Assembly (NCBI GenBank): GCA_014204435.1
Contig: JACHLF010000002.1
Location: forward strand, 372,001 to 436,000
Direction of reading: 5' to 3'
From: Mycobacteroides chelonae
Lineage (GTDB): Bacteria; Actinomycetota; Actinomycetes; Mycobacteriales; Mycobacteriaceae
Length of the DNA stretch: 64,000 nt
Position 1 is the stretch's first letter. Every line of letters begins with the position of its first letter. The notes under the pieces are model-generated. The model was given only the letters and a program-made list of their open reading frames with translations, searched no databases and was not told the origin of the DNA. Below are positions 9,207 to 18,873 of this stretch, in pieces. The position numbers were made by a program, and so were the translations under genes.

Positions 9207-9268
9207 CAACGGCGCGGTCGCCGGGAATTTCCGTTGACTGTGAGGCAGCGTCGCTCAAGACTCGTTGC

Positions 9269-9799
9269 ATGGAACCCGTTGAGTTGCAGACGGAGCGGCT
9301 GGTGTTGCGGTGCGTGACAGCGGCCGATGAAGGAGCTCTGGCGGAGGCGTGCAACGACCCGTTGATCGCACAATTCGTTCCGTTGCCTTCGCCGTACACG
9401 GCCGAGGACGCTCGACGCTTTGTCACCGCGTCGGCGGATGGATGGGCCCAGGATGTGCAGTATGGACTGGGCTTCTACCTGGCCACATCGGGTGAACTCG
9501 CCGGGACCTGTGTACTCAAGCGCATGGAGCGCGGTGTGGTGATCTCGGGTACTGGGCTGCCCCCGGCACATCGCCGTAAGGGCCTTACAGTCGAGGCTGC
9601 TCGCCGATTGTGCCAGTGGGGATTTGACGAGCTAGACATCCACCGCATCGAATGGTGGGCTGTCGTCGGCAACGACGGCTCGCGCGCCGTGGCCGAAGCC
9701 GTGGGGTTCGAGCTGGAGGGGCTGCTTCGACGACGGGCCTACCAGGCGAGCGAGCCCAGGAACTGGTGGGTGGGCGGGCTACTTTCACGTCCCGAGTGA
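9269..9799 (+). CDS. GNAT family N-acetyltransferase (RimJ/RimL type)
   Basis: A 176-residue acetyltransferase. It begins MEPVELQTERLVLRCVTAAD, the usual start of RimJ/RimL-type GNAT proteins. The acetyl-CoA loop region (ISGTGLPPAHRRKGLTVEAA) is at about residues 91-110 and the C-terminal beta-bulge region (RIEWWAVVGNDGSRAVAEAV) at about 128-147. These enzymes acetylate protein N-termini, amino acids or small amines; the substrate here is unknown. The upstream in-frame extension overlaps the previous gene out of frame and is not used. It converges on prpC, with a strong hairpin between the two. Confidence 0.85.
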   Translation: MEPVELQTERLVLRCVTAADEGALAEACNDPLIAQFVPLPSPYTAEDARRFVTASADGWAQDVQYGLGFYLATSGELAGTCVLKRMERGVVISGTGLPPAHRRKGLTVEAARRLCQWGFDELDIHRIEWWAVVGNDGSRAVAEAVGFELEGLLRRRAYQASEPRNWWVGGLLSRPE

Positions 9800-9803
9800 T
9801 GAC

Positions 9804-9852
9804 TGTGCGGTTTGTGTCGAAAAATTGCTGATCTATCGACACAAACCGCACA
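9804..9852. terminator. Bidirectional terminator hairpin
   Basis: A perfect 17-bp inverted repeat: TGTGCGGTTTGTGTCGA at 9804-9820 and its complement at 9836-9852, with a 15-nt A/T-rich loop. It lies in the 67-bp gap between the convergent GNAT and prpC genes and can serve both. The near-perfect long arms might also mark a dispersed repeat. Confidence 0.7.
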
Positions 9853-9866
9853 CTCGCGGGTCCGGG

Positions 9867-10994
9867 CTAGGATGCCAGCGTCCGCTGGGGCTTCCCGGAG
9901 TATTCACTCAGCGGCCGGATCAGTGCGTTCGCGGCCGCCTGCTCCATGATGTGTGTGGTCCAGCCGGTGATCCGACTCATCACGAAAATCTGTGTGAAGC
10001 AGGGGATATCGAATCCCATGAGGTAGTAGGCCGGTCCGGTGGGGAAGTCTAAGTTGGGCTTGATGCCTGTTGCCGCGTTCATCTCGGATTCGAGCACCTT
10101 GTAAATCTCCAGCCAGTGACCGCCATCGCGAGCCTGCGCGACTTCCTCAAGGGCGGCGCGCATAGTAGGCACTCGGGAGTCGCCGTTCTTGTACACGCGG
10201 TGGCCGAATCCCATGACCTTCTCTTTACGGGACCGCTTGCCCTGCAGCCATTCCGCTGCCTTGGTGGCATCGCCGATCTCGATCATGTCGTGCATGACAA
10301 CTTCGTTGGCACCGCCGTGCAGGGAGCCCTTGAGTGCGCCGATCGCCGCGGTAACCGCGCTGTAGATGTCGGATTGGGTCGAGGTCACCACGCGGGCGGC
10401 GAAGGTGGAGGCGTTGAAGCTGTGCTCGGCGTAGAGGATCATGGACTGCTCGAATGCCTTCACGATGACGGGATCCGGCACTTCGCCGAAGCACATCCGC
10501 AGGAAGTTCGCCGAGTAGCCCAGGTGGCTGTGCGGCTGAATCGGGTCCAGCCCACGACGACGGCGCATGTCGGCAGCGACGATGGTCGGCAGCACCGCGA
10601 ACATGCGGAGTGACTTGGCGTAGTTGGCATCTGGTGTGCTGTCGTCCTCGGACGGATCCTCGGCACCCAGGTAGCTGATGGCGGTGCGCACCACGTCCAT
10701 GGGATGGCAGGTTTCGGGCAACTTGGCCAATAGGGACATCAGCGAGCGGTCCAAGCGACGCTGGGCCCGTTCCCGCTGCGAGAACAGCGCCAACTCGCCG
10801 TCGTTGGGCAACTCGCCGTGCCACAGCAGATAGGCGACCTGCTCAAAGCTGCAGCGGGCGGCCAGATCCTGGACCGGATATCCACGGTAGGTCAGTGAAT
10901 TCGTTTCCGGCACGACCTTCGAAATAGCGGTGGTGTCCACCACGACGCCGGCAAGTCCTTTGTGGATTGCTTGAGGAATAGTCGCTGCGCTCAT
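9867..10994 (-). CDS. prpC: 2-methylcitrate synthase / citrate synthase
   Basis: A 375-residue citrate-synthase-fold enzyme that condenses propionyl-CoA (and often acetyl-CoA) with oxaloacetate. Catalytic motifs are present: GSLHGGANE, GFGHRVYKNGD and the Asp of LDFPTGP. Length fits bacterial type-II PrpC/GltA1 rather than the longer housekeeping citrate synthase. It is the last gene of prpD-prpB-prpC, its ATG overlapping the prpB stop by 4 bp, so translational coupling is likely. In mycobacteria the pathway detoxifies propionyl-CoA from odd-chain fatty acids and cholesterol. Regulated probably by the divergent PrpR-type gene. Confidence 0.95.
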   Translation of the reverse strand: MSAATIPQAIHKGLAGVVVDTTAISKVVPETNSLTYRGYPVQDLAARCSFEQVAYLLWHGELPNDGELALFSQRERAQRRLDRSLMSLLAKLPETCHPMDVVRTAISYLGAEDPSEDDSTPDANYAKSLRMFAVLPTIVAADMRRRRGLDPIQPHSHLGYSANFLRMCFGEVPDPVIVKAFEQSMILYAEHSFNASTFAARVVTSTQSDIYSAVTAAIGALKGSLHGGANEVVMHDMIEIGDATKAAEWLQGKRSRKEKVMGFGHRVYKNGDSRVPTMRAALEEVAQARDGGHWLEIYKVLESEMNAATGIKPNLDFPTGPAYYLMGFDIPCFTQIFVMSRITGWTTHIMEQAAANALIRPLSEYSGKPQRTLAS

Positions 10995-11908
10995 TGGGGA
11001 CCTCCGGTGAGACTGAAGTTGAAGATCTCGGTGTCGAACTGGTTGTATTCGGAGTAGCGCAGCAGCTCATAGAGGCGGCTGCGGTGCTGCATCTGATTCA
11101 GCAGACCCGACTGTGTTCCGGCCGAGTCGATTTCACGCAGGCCCTGCTCGACTGCGTACATCGCCAGCCGCAGGGTGGTCACGGGATAGATGACCACGTT
11201 GTACCCGACCTCGCGCAGCTGCTCGGCAGTCACCAGGTCCGACTTGCCGAACTCCGTCATGTTGGCGAGCAGCGGGACATCCACTGCGGCACGGAACTTC
11301 TCGAACTCGCCGACGTCGCCGAGTGCCTCGGTGAAAATCAGATCTGCGCCCGCGTCGGCATAAGCCTTGGCGCGGTCTATGGCCGCGGGCAACCCCTCGA
11401 TGCCCGCCGCATCGGTGCGGGCGCAGATCACGAAGTTGGGGTCGCGCCGAGCCGAGACCGCCGCGCGCAACCGTCGGACCATCTCGGGGGTCTCCACGAC
11501 GGCCTTACCGTCGAGATGCCCGCATCGCTTCGGATTGACCTGATCTTCGAAGTGGCATCCGGACAGGCCGGCATCCTCGAGAACGGTCACTGTGCGGGCG
11601 GCGCTCATCGGCTCGCCAAAGCCGGTGTCGGCGTCGATCAGGGTGGGCAGGTCGGCGACCGACGCAATCTGTCGGCCCCTTGCGGATATCTCGGTGAGGG
11701 TGGTCAGCCCGATATCGGGCAGCCCCAGATCCGCGGACAGCACCGCGCCGGATACGTAGACACCCTCGAAGCCGATTTCCTGAATCAGCTTGGCCACCAA
11801 AGGGGAGAAGGCGCCGGGGAAGCGCAGCAGTTCACCGGACGACAAGCCCTGACGGAACGCGGCGCGTTTTGTCGCCGCGTCGGTGGCAGAGGCAAGAAGT
11901 GAACTCAC
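10991..11908 (-). CDS. prpB: 2-methylisocitrate lyase
   Basis: A 305-residue isocitrate-lyase-superfamily enzyme cleaving 2-methylisocitrate to succinate and pyruvate. The catalytic signature KRCGH is present with Cys at residue 129, and metal-binding acidic residues appear in DADTGFGEP and FEDQVNPK. Length of about 300 residues distinguishes it from the longer Icl. The GTG start at 11908 overlaps the prpD stop (GTGA), and the predicted protein begins at the family position; an open extension to 12238 runs inside prpD and is rejected. Middle gene of the prpDBC operon. A dedicated prpB is notable because M. tuberculosis relies on Icl for this step. Confidence 0.95.
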   Translation of the reverse strand: MSSLLASATDAATKRAAFRQGLSSGELLRFPGAFSPLVAKLIQEIGFEGVYVSGAVLSADLGLPDIGLTTLTEISARGRQIASVADLPTLIDADTGFGEPMSAARTVTVLEDAGLSGCHFEDQVNPKRCGHLDGKAVVETPEMVRRLRAAVSARRDPNFVICARTDAAGIEGLPAAIDRAKAYADAGADLIFTEALGDVGEFEKFRAAVDVPLLANMTEFGKSDLVTAEQLREVGYNVVIYPVTTLRLAMYAVEQGLREIDSAGTQSGLLNQMQHRSRLYELLRYSEYNQFDTEIFNFSLTGGPQ

Positions 11909-13419
11909 GTGAAGATCCCCTCCGGGGTCGTCGGCGCGTTGACCAGGACAACGGCATCCACGAGCGGGTTGAGCGCACCGAGCGATCCGGCCTTCAGGTC
12001 GGCCAATCCCTGTGCCACGGAGAGGAATCGATCCTGCTCGTGCTGGTCGATGACGCCGTCGGAGAGCACCGTGAACTTGTTGATGTAGTTCTCGCGCGCG
12101 AGTGGCCGTGCCCCGAGCGGGTGTGCGTCGGCGATCGCCAGTTCGTCGGTGATCACCACGCCGTTCTTGAGAGTCACCACCGCCTTGCAGCCGAAGGCCT
12201 TTTCCTCGGGATTGGTCGAGTGATAGCGCCGGGTCCACTCCGGATCCTCGACGGTGCTGATCGTGTTCCAGAGCTCGATGGTCTCGGGGCGGTGCGCGCG
12301 CTCGGGTGCGTAGGACCGCTCGTGATGCCAGGTGCCGTCCTCGAGCGCGACGGCGAAGATGTACATCACCGAGTGATCCAGCGTTTCGCGTGAGGCATCT
12401 GGATCGAACTTCTGCGGATCGTTCGAGCCAGTACCGATGACCACGTGCGTGTGGTGGCTGGTGTGCAGAACGATGGTGGCTATCTGGTCGAGATCGCCGA
12501 TGCGCTCGCGCATCCTGCGGGCCAGGTCAATGGGCGCCTGGCTCTGGTATTCGGCTGAGTGTTCCTTGGTGTAGCTGTCCAGGATGGCGCGTTTCTCCTC
12601 GCCGGGGCCGGGCAGAGGCACTTCGTAAAGCTTCTCGGGTCCGCCAAGCAGCCAGGCGATCACGCCGTCCTCGCCCTCCCAGATCGGCGACGGCGCACCC
12701 TCGCCACGCATTGCACGGTCGACTGCCTCGATGGCGACCTTGCCGGCCCACGCGGGCGCATAGGCCTTCCAGCTGGAGATCAGCCCCTTGCGGGACTGGC
12801 GGGTCGCCGTCGTGAGGTGCAGCGCCTGGCCGATGGCCTGGTAGATGGTTTCGGTATCCAGCTTCAGCATGGTGCCCAGACCGGCGGTCACCGAGGGGCC
12901 GAGGTGAGCAACGTGGTCAATCTTGTGCTCGTGCAGGCAGATTCCACGGGTGAGGTTGATCTGGGTTTCGTACGCAGTGGCCAGGCCGCGGATCAGGTCG
13001 TTGCCGCCGATACCAAGCTGTTGGGCCACCGCGACCAGCGGTGGGATGTTGTCGCCGGGGTGCGAGTAGTCGGCGGCCAGGAACGTGTCGTGGAAGTCCA
13101 GTTCGCGTACCGCGACGCCGTTGGCCCAGGCGGCCCACTCGGCCGAGTAACCGCCGCTGACACCGAAGACGTTGGCGCCGCGTCCACCGGAGGAAACCGC
13201 GTGCGCCTGCGCCTGACGGCGCGCGACGGTGACGGGACGCCGGATGACTGAGGCGGCGCTGACGGCGGCGTTGTCGATGATCCGGTTGATGACCATCGCC
13301 TCGGTGTCGGCAGGAACGGTGACGGGGTCGGCAGCGACCTCGGCGATCTTCCAGGCGAGGTGTTGATCGCGGGGGAATTCGTCGGCGCTACGGCGGGTGC
13401 GTACGGAGTGAACGTGCAT
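11905..13419 (-). CDS. prpD: 2-methylcitrate dehydratase
   Basis: A 504-residue MmgE/PrpD-family enzyme that dehydrates 2-methylcitrate to 2-methyl-cis-aconitate. Family features include the N-terminal helical part ([13 protein letters not shown]), [17 protein letters not shown] near residue 100, SHPGDN, and [12 protein letters not shown]. The ATG at 13419 (MHVHSVRT) is chosen; an ATG six codons upstream is possible. First gene of the operon prpD-prpB-prpC, divergent from the prpR-type regulator with 118 bp between the starts. Confidence 0.95.
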   Translation of the reverse strand: MHVHSVRTRRSADEFPRDQHLAWKIAEVAADPVTVPADTEAMVINRIIDNAAVSAASVIRRPVTVARRQAQAHAVSSGGRGANVFGVSGGYSAEWAAWANGVAVRELDFHDTFLAADYSHPGDNIPPLVAVAQQLGIGGNDLIRGLATAYETQINLTRGICLHEHKIDHVAHLGPSVTAGLGTMLKLDTETIYQAIGQALHLTTATRQSRKGLISSWKAYAPAWAGKVAIEAVDRAMRGEGAPSPIWEGEDGVIAWLLGGPEKLYEVPLPGPGEEKRAILDSYTKEHSAEYQSQAPIDLARRMRERIGDLDQIATIVLHTSHHTHVVIGTGSNDPQKFDPDASRETLDHSVMYIFAVALEDGTWHHERSYAPERAHRPETIELWNTISTVEDPEWTRRYHSTNPEEKAFGCKAVVTLKNGVVITDELAIADAHPLGARPLARENYINKFTVLSDGVIDQHEQDRFLSVAQGLADLKAGSLGALNPLVDAVVLVNAPTTPEGIFT

Positions 13420-13496
13420 GATCCGCACATTACGCACGTGCTCGATGGATCAAAATAGCATGTAAATGTGTATTTCTGTATCCTTACTTCGCGCAT

Positions 13497-13514
13497 CTTG
13501 CAAACATTGCGAAC
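13497..13514. promoter_or_regulatory. Candidate PrpR-binding site
   Basis: The divergent prpD/prpR region contains CTTGCAAACATTGCGAAC, two imperfect TTGCAAA-like half sites in direct orientation. Mycobacterial PrpR/RamB regulators are reported to recognise TTTGCAAA-like motifs. The call rests on that resemblance and on location. Confidence 0.4.
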
Positions 13515-13537
13515 GGCGTGGGGGTTATCCTCACGTC

Positions 13538-14959
13538 ATGTCCAGGCCGTTCGCCGGTGCGCGGTTGCGGAGGTTGCGCGAGGAGCGCGGCCTGACGCAA
13601 GCGGCGCTCGCACGTGTTCTGGACCTGTCGACCAGTTATGTGAACCAACTGGAGAACGACGCGCGGCCGGTGACGGTTGCGGTGCTGCTGCGGCTCACCG
13701 AACGGTTCGACCTCTCGCCGCATTACTTCTCACCTGAATCCGACGCCCGGCTGGTGGCGGACCTCGGCGAGATCTTCACCGAGGCGGCGGTAGGCGAGAT
13801 CAGCGATCTGCAGCTCGAGGAGCTGGTTGCCCGGATGCCGTCGGTCGGGCAGACGCTGGTCGGTATGCATCGCAGACTCCGTGATACCACTGCGGAGTTG
13901 GAGAGCTATCGTGCCACTGAAAACGCGGCGACCATCGGCGACTCGATACGAGAGCCGCTGCGTCCCATGCCATTCGAAGAGGTTCGAGACTTCTTCTACG
14001 ATCACAAGAATTACCTGGGCGAGCTCGACACCGCGGCCGAGGATCTCTTCGAGCGCTACGGGCTGCGCATCGGTGGGCTCGACGTCCAGTTGGCTGCCGT
14101 GTTGAAACAGGACCACGGGATCACGGTTACTGTGGACAAGGTTGGGGCACTGTCGGATTCGACGAAGCGTCGCTTGGATCACGAGACCGAGGTGTTGCGC
14201 ATCGCGCACTGGCTCACGCCCGGTCAGCGTGCCTTCCAGATGGCCACCCAACTGGCGCTGTTGACGCAGACGGAGACCATGGCGGCGATCCTTTCCGGTG
14301 CCGAGCAACTTAGCCCAGAAGCAGTCGGCGTCGCGCGCATCGGGTTGGCCAACTACTTCGCAGGAGCTTTTCTGTTGCCGTATCAACAGTTCCACCGTGA
14401 TGCGGAGGCGATGCACTACGACATGGACATCCTGGCTCGTCGTTACGAGGTGGGGTTCGAGACGGTATGCCATCGCCTGTCGACGTTGCAACGACCGTCG
14501 AGCCGAGGTGTGCCGTTCATCCTCGTCCGCACGGACCAAGCCGGAAACATCTCGAAGAGGCAGTCGGCCACGGCATTTCACTTCTCTCGGGTGGGGGGCA
14601 ACTGTCCGTTGTGGGTGATTCACAACGCCTTCTCGCAACCCGGTCAATTCGTGACGCAGGTCGCCGAAATGCCGGATGGTCGCTTGTACTTCTGGATCGC
14701 CAGGACGACGTCGACCGCCACCGGCGGGTTCCTCAGCACACCGAAGTCCTTCGCGATCGGGTTGGGATGCGATATCGCCCACGCCCATCGTTTGGTGTAT
14801 TCGACGGGAATCGCGATCGACGATCCGTCGACCGCGGTGCCTATCGGCCCCGGGTGCAAGGTGTGCGTGCGCGAATCATGTGCACAGCGTGCTTTTCCCT
14901 ATATCGGGCGCAGTGTTCATGTCGATGAGGACGCCAGCAGTCGACTGCCCTATACCTGA
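13538..14959 (+). CDS. prpR: PrpR-type short-chain fatty-acid regulator
   Basis: A 473-residue regulator. Residues 6-62 are an XRE-type helix-turn-helix (RLRRLREERGLTQAALARVL, then STSYVNQLENDARPV); the middle contains an ImmA/IrrE-like region; the C-terminal third is the RamB/PrpR sensor domain ending in the cysteine cluster GPGCKVCVRESCAQRAFPY. M. tuberculosis PrpR (Rv1129c) has the same layout, binds acyl-CoA and an Fe-S cluster, and activates prpDC and icl1. The ATG at 13538 starts immediately before the HTH; the longer frame from 13466 adds an unlikely Cys-rich leader. Divergent from prpDBC, which it most likely controls. Its 3' end overlaps the convergent MFS gene by 10 bp. Confidence 0.92.
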   Translation: MSRPFAGARLRRLREERGLTQAALARVLDLSTSYVNQLENDARPVTVAVLLRLTERFDLSPHYFSPESDARLVADLGEIFTEAAVGEISDLQLEELVARMPSVGQTLVGMHRRLRDTTAELESYRATENAATIGDSIREPLRPMPFEEVRDFFYDHKNYLGELDTAAEDLFERYGLRIGGLDVQLAAVLKQDHGITVTVDKVGALSDSTKRRLDHETEVLRIAHWLTPGQRAFQMATQLALLTQTETMAAILSGAEQLSPEAVGVARIGLANYFAGAFLLPYQQFHRDAEAMHYDMDILARRYEVGFETVCHRLSTLQRPSSRGVPFILVRTDQAGNISKRQSATAFHFSRVGGNCPLWVIHNAFSQPGQFVTQVAEMPDGRLYFWIARTTSTATGGFLSTPKSFAIGLGCDIAHAHRLVYSTGIAIDDPSTAVPIGPGCKVCVRESCAQRAFPYIGRSVHVDEDASSRLPYT

Positions 14960-16185
14960 TCGGTGTGCCGCAGCACTGTCGGCGCGGCGGCGATCAACGC
15001 GGCCAGCTGGATCACGCCGACCACCGCGATGAGCATGGGAATCGACACGTCATACAGGTACCCGGTCAGCGTGCCACCTATTGCGGTGGCCGTGCCGAGC
15101 ACCGCCGCATACGCCCCGTAGGCTGTGGCGCGTCGTCCCGGCGGCACGAGGTCTGCGACCACCGCACGCAGGGTGGAATCCTGAATGCCTACCGCGATGC
15201 CCCACAACAGCGCACCGAGAACGACGCCGGTGAGTGAGTCCGTGAATGCCAGCATTGGTACCACCGCCCCGACAATGGGTAGCACGGCAAGGGTTTTCGA
15301 GCCTATCCGGTCGTATGCCCAACCCGAGATAAGAGCTGACACGGCAGCGGCGGCCATGGCCACGGCGTACACCAATGGCACCGCGGCCGGGGCGAGTACA
15401 CCCCGGTTGACCATATGGAATGACAGCACGGCGAAGGTGGCGAACCCCGACACGGTGAGCCCGGAGAATCCCGCGTAGAGCCAAAACTTCACCGGTAGTT
15501 CGAGTTTCTGGCGCGCCGCGGGCGTATCCGCGGCTTCTTCCGTGACCTCGTACCGCTCGGGATGCGGCACTCGTCGACGTAGCCAGAACAGCAGGATAAG
15601 CGTGGCAGCGCTGGGGACCGCCAGTACGGCGAATGTAGGTCGGTAGTTCCCATGGGTGAGTGCGAGCATCCCGGCAACCACCAACGGGCCGGTGATGGCG
15701 CCGAGCTGATCCATGGCCTTGTGCACGGCAAAGCCCTTGCCGCGCCCAGTCACTGACGTGGCGTGGGACAGCAGGGTGTCCTTGGCGGGACTGCGCACCG
15801 CCTTACCCACGCGGTCGGTGATCACCAGTGCGACGGCCACCCACAGCACGCTGGCCATCCCCAGAAAGGGAACGGTGACCACGGTCAGTGCGTAGCCGGC
15901 GATGGTCCACGCCCAGAACGTGCGGGTTCGATCGGTCAGGGGGCCCGACACCAGACGCAGCGCGAGGGCCGCGGCCTCGCCGACTCCGGTGACCACCCCG
16001 ATGACCAAGGCGGTGGCACCGAGCGAGGCCAGCAGTGGCCCGGTGATCGAGCGGGCACCCTCATAGACGATGTCGGCGAGCATGCTGATGACGCCGAAGG
16101 TCGTGACGAATCGCCAGGCCGTAAGACGTTGTGGCACAGGAGACGAATTTAGCCGATTCACTGCTTTACCTGTTCGGCGATCCAT
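14950..16185 (-). CDS. MFS transporter
   Basis: A 411-residue major facilitator protein with about 12 hydrophobic segments. The loop 2-3 motif region reads SGPLTDRTRTFWAW and the middle cytoplasmic loop (VPHPERYEVTEEAADTPAAR) is near residue 210. TITDRVGKAVRSPAKD-like sequence near residue 122 resembles a group of bacterial MFS proteins of unknown substrate. The start at 16185 could be slightly long; a GTG at the codon for VPQRLTAW is an alternative. Convergent with prpR, 10 bp overlap. No substrate can be given. Confidence 0.85.
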   Translation of the reverse strand: MDRRTGKAVNRLNSSPVPQRLTAWRFVTTFGVISMLADIVYEGARSITGPLLASLGATALVIGVVTGVGEAAALALRLVSGPLTDRTRTFWAWTIAGYALTVVTVPFLGMASVLWVAVALVITDRVGKAVRSPAKDTLLSHATSVTGRGKGFAVHKAMDQLGAITGPLVVAGMLALTHGNYRPTFAVLAVPSAATLILLFWLRRRVPHPERYEVTEEAADTPAARQKLELPVKFWLYAGFSGLTVSGFATFAVLSFHMVNRGVLAPAAVPLVYAVAMAAAAVSALISGWAYDRIGSKTLAVLPIVGAVVPMLAFTDSLTGVVLGALLWGIAVGIQDSTLRAVVADLVPPGRRATAYGAYAAVLGTATAIGGTLTGYLYDVSIPMLIAVVGVIQLAALIAAAPTVLRHTDQV

Positions 16186-16469
16186 GCGCCGTCGTCCAGG
16201 GTCCGGATATCGTGCGCGCCAATCGAGTCCGATTATGCCACCCAGCGATATGGACAGCAGCGACCAATTCTCGTCACGCCGGTCGAGCCTGACCGTATGT
16301 CGTCCATGATCGCCGAGATGGAGGCCGGCGAGGTGCGCTCGAATTCGGTGCCGAATCCGGGTGCGTCAAGGCATTCCACTTGAACACCAAGCGACTCGGC
16401 AGAAGGTCTGCGGGAATTGTTCCCAGTGGCGCTGCTCGCGGCTCAGGCCACGCAGTAGCAGCCACCGTG

Positions 16470-17114
16470 TCATCGTTTGATGCCTACCGTGAGACGGTCG
16501 AACTCCACGAAGGGGAGAGTGAAGGGGTGGCGGACGGGGCGTTGCACGGCGACCTCGAAGCCGGCGGCTTCGAACATCTCCCGCATCTCGGTCTTCGACG
16601 GCGCGTGCGCGGGTACCCGGTCACCGAAGAACCGGCGCAGGATCGGGGCCGAGGTGCGGTCCGGCGTGATCGTCGTGATCGCGGTGAACCCTCCAGGTGC
16701 CAGGACACGATGGAACTCGGCGAGCGCTGCGGGCTGGTCGAAGAAGTGGAACGCCGAAGTGGACACCACGGCATCCATCTTGCCATCGGCGAACGGCAGC
16801 TTCTCCGCCGGCGCGAACTGCCAGTCGACGAGCGATGAGCGGGCCTTGGCCTGGGCGAGCATCCCCTCGGACATGTCGACCCCGTGCACCTGCTCGGGTT
16901 CGAGCTCCTGTTGTATGCGCGTTGCCAGAATTCCTGTGCCACAGGCGATATCCACCACGCGCGGAGACTCGTGGAGACGCAGCTGGGCAATCATCTCGTC
17001 CTGGGCGGGGCGATACACCCACTGTTGTAGCGGTGCCCAGTCGTATGCTTTGGCGGCGCGACCCCAGAACCGCGTCACCTGGTCGTTGAAAGCTCGCCGT
17101 TGAACCGTCGTCAT
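16470..17114 (-). CDS. Class I SAM-dependent methyltransferase
   Basis: A 214-residue methyltransferase with a Rossmann-like SAM site: VVDIACGTGILATRI (motif I, about residues 53-67), VHGVDMSEGML (acidic loop), and MDAVVSTSAFHFF followed by RVLAPGGF (motifs II-III). These features fit Methyltransf_11/UbiE-like enzymes acting on small molecules or lipids. The start at 17114 (MTTVQRRAFN) is preferred to an ATG seven codons upstream. The 284 bp downstream, up to the MFS start, show no gene. Substrate unknown. Confidence 0.85.
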   Translation of the reverse strand: MTTVQRRAFNDQVTRFWGRAAKAYDWAPLQQWVYRPAQDEMIAQLRLHESPRVVDIACGTGILATRIQQELEPEQVHGVDMSEGMLAQAKARSSLVDWQFAPAEKLPFADGKMDAVVSTSAFHFFDQPAALAEFHRVLAPGGFTAITTITPDRTSAPILRRFFGDRVPAHAPSKTEMREMFEAAGFEVAVQRPVRHPFTLPFVEFDRLTVGIKR

Positions 17115-17160
17115 GGCCACAACGTACGCGAGCAATCACGGCCCCGCTATGCGGGCTGGG

Positions 17161-17538
17161 TCAGTGTGCGCTCACGTGAACCCGGTCCGGGTAGAACGCC
17201 AGATGGCCGATGATTTGGGCGACCGCGGAATACGGATCTTCGTATGTCCAGACGGCATCCTCGACCGTTCCCTCGGGCGTACGCACCGAGTAGTACGAGG
17301 CCTCGCCCTTGTAGGGACAGTAGGTGTGGGTATCGCTGCGATGCAGTGCCTCCCAGTTCACCGCCGCAGGCGGCACGTAGAACACGGGCGGGTAGCTGGC
17401 CTCCTGCAATCGCAGTGCGTCGGTGGTGTCGGCGATGGTGATGCCGCCGGACATGACCACAACGTTGATGTCGGCGGGTTCGATGTCGATCGGATGGTCC
17501 GGGCCGGGAACCAGGTGCGGCCTGTCGGGGGTGGACAT
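17161..17538 (-). CDS. DUF427 domain-containing protein
   Basis: A 125-residue protein consisting of one DUF427 domain. Recognisable pieces are VVVMSGGITIADTTDALRL, the YPPVFYVPPAAV stretch and the conserved THTYCPYKGEASYYSVR block, in which the CPYKG core with Trp/Tyr further on (AVWTYEDPY) is diagnostic. The family is widespread in actinobacteria and has no firmly established function. Transcribed towards the methyltransferase gene with 46 bp between, so co-transcription is possible. Confidence 0.88.
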   Translation of the reverse strand: MSTPDRPHLVPGPDHPIDIEPADINVVVMSGGITIADTTDALRLQEASYPPVFYVPPAAVNWEALHRSDTHTYCPYKGEASYYSVRTPEGTVEDAVWTYEDPYSAVAQIIGHLAFYPDRVHVSAH

Positions 17539-17674
17539 GATTCCGAGGGTAGGCCTTTTATGTATCCGCCACCGAGGGGACTATGGCTAGGCTTTCCTGT
17601 CTCCGTGGCCTTGAGCAGCTGTACCGTTTCAGTTCCTAGCTGATACACGGCTCAGGGGCGCTAGGGTCGGCCAC

Positions 17675-18856
17675 ATGGCTGCCGACGCTCACCGAACCGA
17701 CCCCGACGAACTGTTCGGTATCGACGCACTGCTCAGTGATGAGGAGCGCGCGATCCGCAATAGCGTGCGTGCGCTGGTTCAGGCGCGTGTGGTGCCCAAT
17801 GTTCAACGGTGGTACGAGCACGGTGACCTGCCGGTGCGCAAGCTCGCGCTGGAGCTGGGCAAGATAGGCGTACTGGGCATGCACCTGCAGGGTTATGGAT
17901 GCTCCGGAACATCCTCTCTCGCATACGGACTGGCATGTATGGAGCTGGAGGCGGGCGACTCGGGAATCCGCTCGCTGGTCAGCGTGCAGGGCTCGCTGGC
18001 GATGTACGCCATCTACGCGTACGGCAGTGATGCGCAGAAGCAGAAGTGGCTACCGCGGATGGCAACCGGGGAGGAGCTGGGGTGTTTCGGCCTCACCGAA
18101 CCCGATGTCGGATCCAACCCCGGTGGCATGCGCACCCATGCCCGACGCGATGGCAACGACTGGATCATCAACGGCACCAAGATGTGGATCACCAACGGGT
18201 CGATCGCCGATGTCGCGGTGATCTGGGCGCAGACCGATGACGGTGTTCGTGGCTTCCTGGTGTCGACGGATTCGGCGGGATTCAACGCCCAGACCATCCG
18301 CTCCAAGATGTCCTTGCGTGCGTCCGTGACCGCGGAACTCAACCTCAGCGATGTGCGCGTGCCGGAGAAGAACCGGTTGCCGTTGGCGATTGGGCTCAAG
18401 GCCCCGCTGTCGTGCCTGAACGAGGCGCGCTTCGGCATCATCTTCGGTTCGATGGGTGCCGCGCGTGAATGTCTGCGTACCGCACTCGATTATGCCCACA
18501 CCCGTGAACAGTTCGATCGGCCGATCGCAGGCTTCCAGCTGACCCAGGAGAAACTGGCCAACATGGCGCTGGAGTACGGCAAGGGCGTGCTGCTGGCATT
18601 GCATCTTGGACGCCGTAAGGACGCGGACACGCTGGCCACGCCGCAGGTCAGCCTGGGCAAGCTCAACAACGTGCGTGAGGCGATCGAGATCGCGAGAACC
18701 GCCAGGACAATCCTTGGAGCAAACGGTATTTCGGGTGAGTACCCGGTAATGCGGCATGCGAACAACCTGGAATCGGTGTTGACCTACGAAGGCACCAGCG
18801 AGATGCACACGTTGGTGATCGGTCAGGCACTCACGGGGATCGCGGCGTTCCGGTAG
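17675..18856 (+). CDS. Acyl-CoA dehydrogenase, glutaryl-CoA dehydrogenase-like
   Basis: A 393-residue FAD-dependent acyl-CoA dehydrogenase. It resembles glutaryl-CoA dehydrogenases: DSGIRSLVSVQGSLAMYAIY retains the Arg used by that subgroup for the distal carboxylate, CFGLTEPDVGSNPGGM is the FAD/substrate block, and YEGTSEMH carries the catalytic base at Glu372. Expected reaction: oxidative decarboxylation of glutaryl-CoA to crotonyl-CoA with electrons to ETF, in lysine/tryptophan breakdown. A leaky assignment to another FadE is possible. It is a single gene, followed by a strong terminator hairpin. Confidence 0.88.
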   Translation: MAADAHRTDPDELFGIDALLSDEERAIRNSVRALVQARVVPNVQRWYEHGDLPVRKLALELGKIGVLGMHLQGYGCSGTSSLAYGLACMELEAGDSGIRSLVSVQGSLAMYAIYAYGSDAQKQKWLPRMATGEELGCFGLTEPDVGSNPGGMRTHARRDGNDWIINGTKMWITNGSIADVAVIWAQTDDGVRGFLVSTDSAGFNAQTIRSKMSLRASVTAELNLSDVRVPEKNRLPLAIGLKAPLSCLNEARFGIIFGSMGAARECLRTALDYAHTREQFDRPIAGFQLTQEKLANMALEYGKGVLLALHLGRRKDADTLATPQVSLGKLNNVREAIEIARTARTILGANGISGEYPVMRHANNLESVLTYEGTSEMHTLVIGQALTGIAAFR

Positions 18857-18873
18857 TCAGTAGGGCCGAACGT

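Noticed and set aside
7902..9209. 435-codon minus-strand frame over metE and the MTHFR-like gene
   Set aside because: Mirror frame of two well-supported plus-strand genes, with no ribosome site and low-complexity composition.
16186..16469. Possible short genes between the MFS transporter and the methyltransferase
   Set aside because: Only a 63-codon Pro/Ala/Arg-rich minus frame and a very short plus frame exist; neither has support.
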